The position numbers and the translations under genes were made by a program. From NCBI GenBank assembly GCA_946008205.1, contig CAMGAZ010000001.1, forward strand, positions 1 through 28,644: a stretch of DNA of 28,644 bases, in the 5' to 3' direction. The stretch is from an uncultured Clostridium sp. Its GTDB lineage: Bacteria; Bacillota; Clostridia; TANB77; CAG-508. This document shows, piece by piece, positions 27,853 to 28,644 of this stretch; positions within the stretch are counted from its first letter, which is position 1; the number at the start of each line of letters is the position of its first letter. The notes below the pieces were generated by a model. The model did no database searches. It saw only the letters and a program-made list of their open reading frames with translations, and was not told the origin of the DNA.

Positions 27853-28221
27853 ATGAGTTGGAAAACTAAATACTGCGAAGCTCTTGCGCTTGTGCCTTAT
27901 GCAATAGATAAAGACGTAAATGAAGTAAACCTTTGTGAAGAAACACTTTGTAAGGATTGTGTATTCCAAAATTTTGCTCATTGTGATGCAGTTAATCGCG
28001 CGAACTATTATGAAGAACATTTTGATGAAATATTTTCAAAGAAAATAAATAGAACGCGCCCAGCGGTTGGGGTTACTGAAGATAGCCACATAGGCGGTTG
28101 TAGTGATATGGATTGCTATGAATGTATCTTTAGGTTTTCAGGCGAATGTAGTATTATGGCTGAAGAATTTATATGGGAGAAAATAAATGAAGAAAATAGA
28201 GAATCCACAGATATTGAATAG
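27853..28221 (+). CDS. Cys-motif protein 1
   Basis: 122 residues, ATG after GAGGAGGA. It carries two related Cys clusters, CKDCVFQNFAHC (about 34-45) and CYECIFRFSGEC (about 87-98), each CxxC plus a later Cys, suggesting metal sites built by internal duplication. The ends are acidic. Not recognised. Two shorter relatives follow directly (28187 and 28382), making a tandem family. Confidence 0.7.
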   Translation: MSWKTKYCEALALVPYAIDKDVNEVNLCEETLCKDCVFQNFAHCDAVNRANYYEEHFDEIFSKKINRTRPAVGVTEDSHIGGCSDMDCYECIFRFSGECSIMAEEFIWEKINEENRESTDIE

Positions 28222-28382
28222 AATTTTTAAACTACTACAGAAAGAATTAGGTGTAGATGCAAAGACTAATCAGCCTTTTCTCTGGTGTCGATAAAGAGAT
28301 AGAGTGCGATGATTGCGCGTTTGAAGATTCTTATTTCTGTTGTACGCCTACGTTAATAGTTTGGTTAGAGGAGGAGATATAA
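28187..28382 (+). pseudogene. Cys-motif protein 2, frameshifted
   Basis: ATG at 28187 inside the previous gene after GGGAGAAA. Frame 1 gives 35 residues, from MKKIENPQILNRIFK to QPFLWCR, then stops (28292-28294). The +1 frame continues SGVDKEIECDDCAFEDSYFC to a stop at 28380-28382, restoring the family CxxC...C motif and ending TAATG with the next gene's start. A single-base indel or a frameshift near 28280-28292 explains it. Whether it is dead, a sequencing error or programmed cannot be told here. Confidence 0.6.
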
Positions 28383-28644
28383 TGACAAGATTTGAGAGAG
28401 ACAAAGATATAATACTTGATATATTAGCAGAAAATACTGGTGTAGGTATTGGAGATAATAGAATATATTATTGTAATGAAATTAATTGTGAAGATTGTTT
28501 AATGGAACCTATTTGTCGTGAACCTCATAGTGTCTTAGCAATGCATAAATGGATAGAAGAGAATTTTGAGAAGTGGAATGAAGATATTGTAGATTATATC
28601 TATGATACAATAGCAGTAGACGCACGGGACAAAGACTATACCGA
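28382..28644 (+). CDS. Cys-motif protein 3, runs off the window
   Basis: ATG overlaps the previous stop (TAATG) after GAGGAGGAG. At least 87 residues: MTRFERDKDIILDILAENTG, then YYCNEINCEDCLMEPICREP with the family CxxC...C pattern, then a helical acidic part (MHKWIEENFEKWNEDIV). No stop before the right edge, so the 3' end is missing. Same family as 27853-28221 but with a single Cys cluster. Confidence 0.7.
   Translation, partial: MTRFERDKDIILDILAENTGVGIGDNRIYYCNEINCEDCLMEPICREPHSVLAMHKWIEENFEKWNEDIVDYIYDTIAVDARDKDYT

Overview
The window is AT-rich DNA with strong Shine-Dalgarno sites (AAAGGAG type), TTGACA-17-TATAAT promoters, AbrB/SpoVT-type proteins, a two-repeat Ltp lipoprotein and a terminase large subunit. 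It looks like part of a tailed dsDNA phage or prophage of a low-GC Firmicute, probably Clostridia or a relative. The host is inferred; nothing in the window names it. I saw no tRNA, rRNA or CRISPR array.

Layout. (1) 1-2982, minus strand: the packaging end. It holds the N-terminal part of a terminase large subunit that stops abruptly near the left edge, plus two larger proteins carrying the same kind of Cys4 zinc finger. (2) 3044-4443: divergent promoters, a small AbrB gene, a 27-residue membrane peptide and a ThyX-like protein. (3) 4444-17334, plus strand: an accessory island made of gene cassettes. Each cassette starts at one or two sigma-A-type promoters and carries small, mostly unrecognised genes (anchored peptides, a HAD phosphatase, a DEDD exonuclease, a GIY-YIG-like protein, AbrB). 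Four of them (5120-6315, 7499-9678, 10762-13042, 13732-17334) are separated by 0.7-1.2 kb non-coding blocks. (4) 17335-18056: the last such block, with a GC-rich stretch. (5) 18057-20150, minus: two paralogous HTH-like proteins. (6) 20643-22553: a large two-domain protein surrounded by a family of GTGATTGC hairpins. (7) 22650-28644, plus: two winged-helix/GIY-YIG twins flanking a run of small paralogous genes, a DUF4406 enzyme and an Ltp lipoprotein, then three Cys-motif paralogs, one of them frameshifted.

The most unusual content is in the accessory island. The inter-cassette blocks carry at least three families of short palindromes: CTTTA-N6-TAAAG (12 exact copies), GAAC-N4-GTTC sites resembling LexA boxes, and GTATAC triplets. 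They also carry long perfect inverted repeats up to 38 bp, and a roughly 140-bp module repeated three times: a 14-15 bp stem-loop, about 100 bp, then CCCGAAACTATTGAC. In two module copies the loop of the stem is inverted while the flanks keep their orientation. Coding sequence is affected too: 5120-6315 reads almost as a chain of tight perfect hairpins, about one every 60 bp. Two adjacent genes (a winged-helix protein and a partner) exist as two diverged copies, each with a hairpin between the genes. Together this suggests a modular cassette array controlled by several dyad-binding proteins and shaped by palindrome-forming mutation or recombination.
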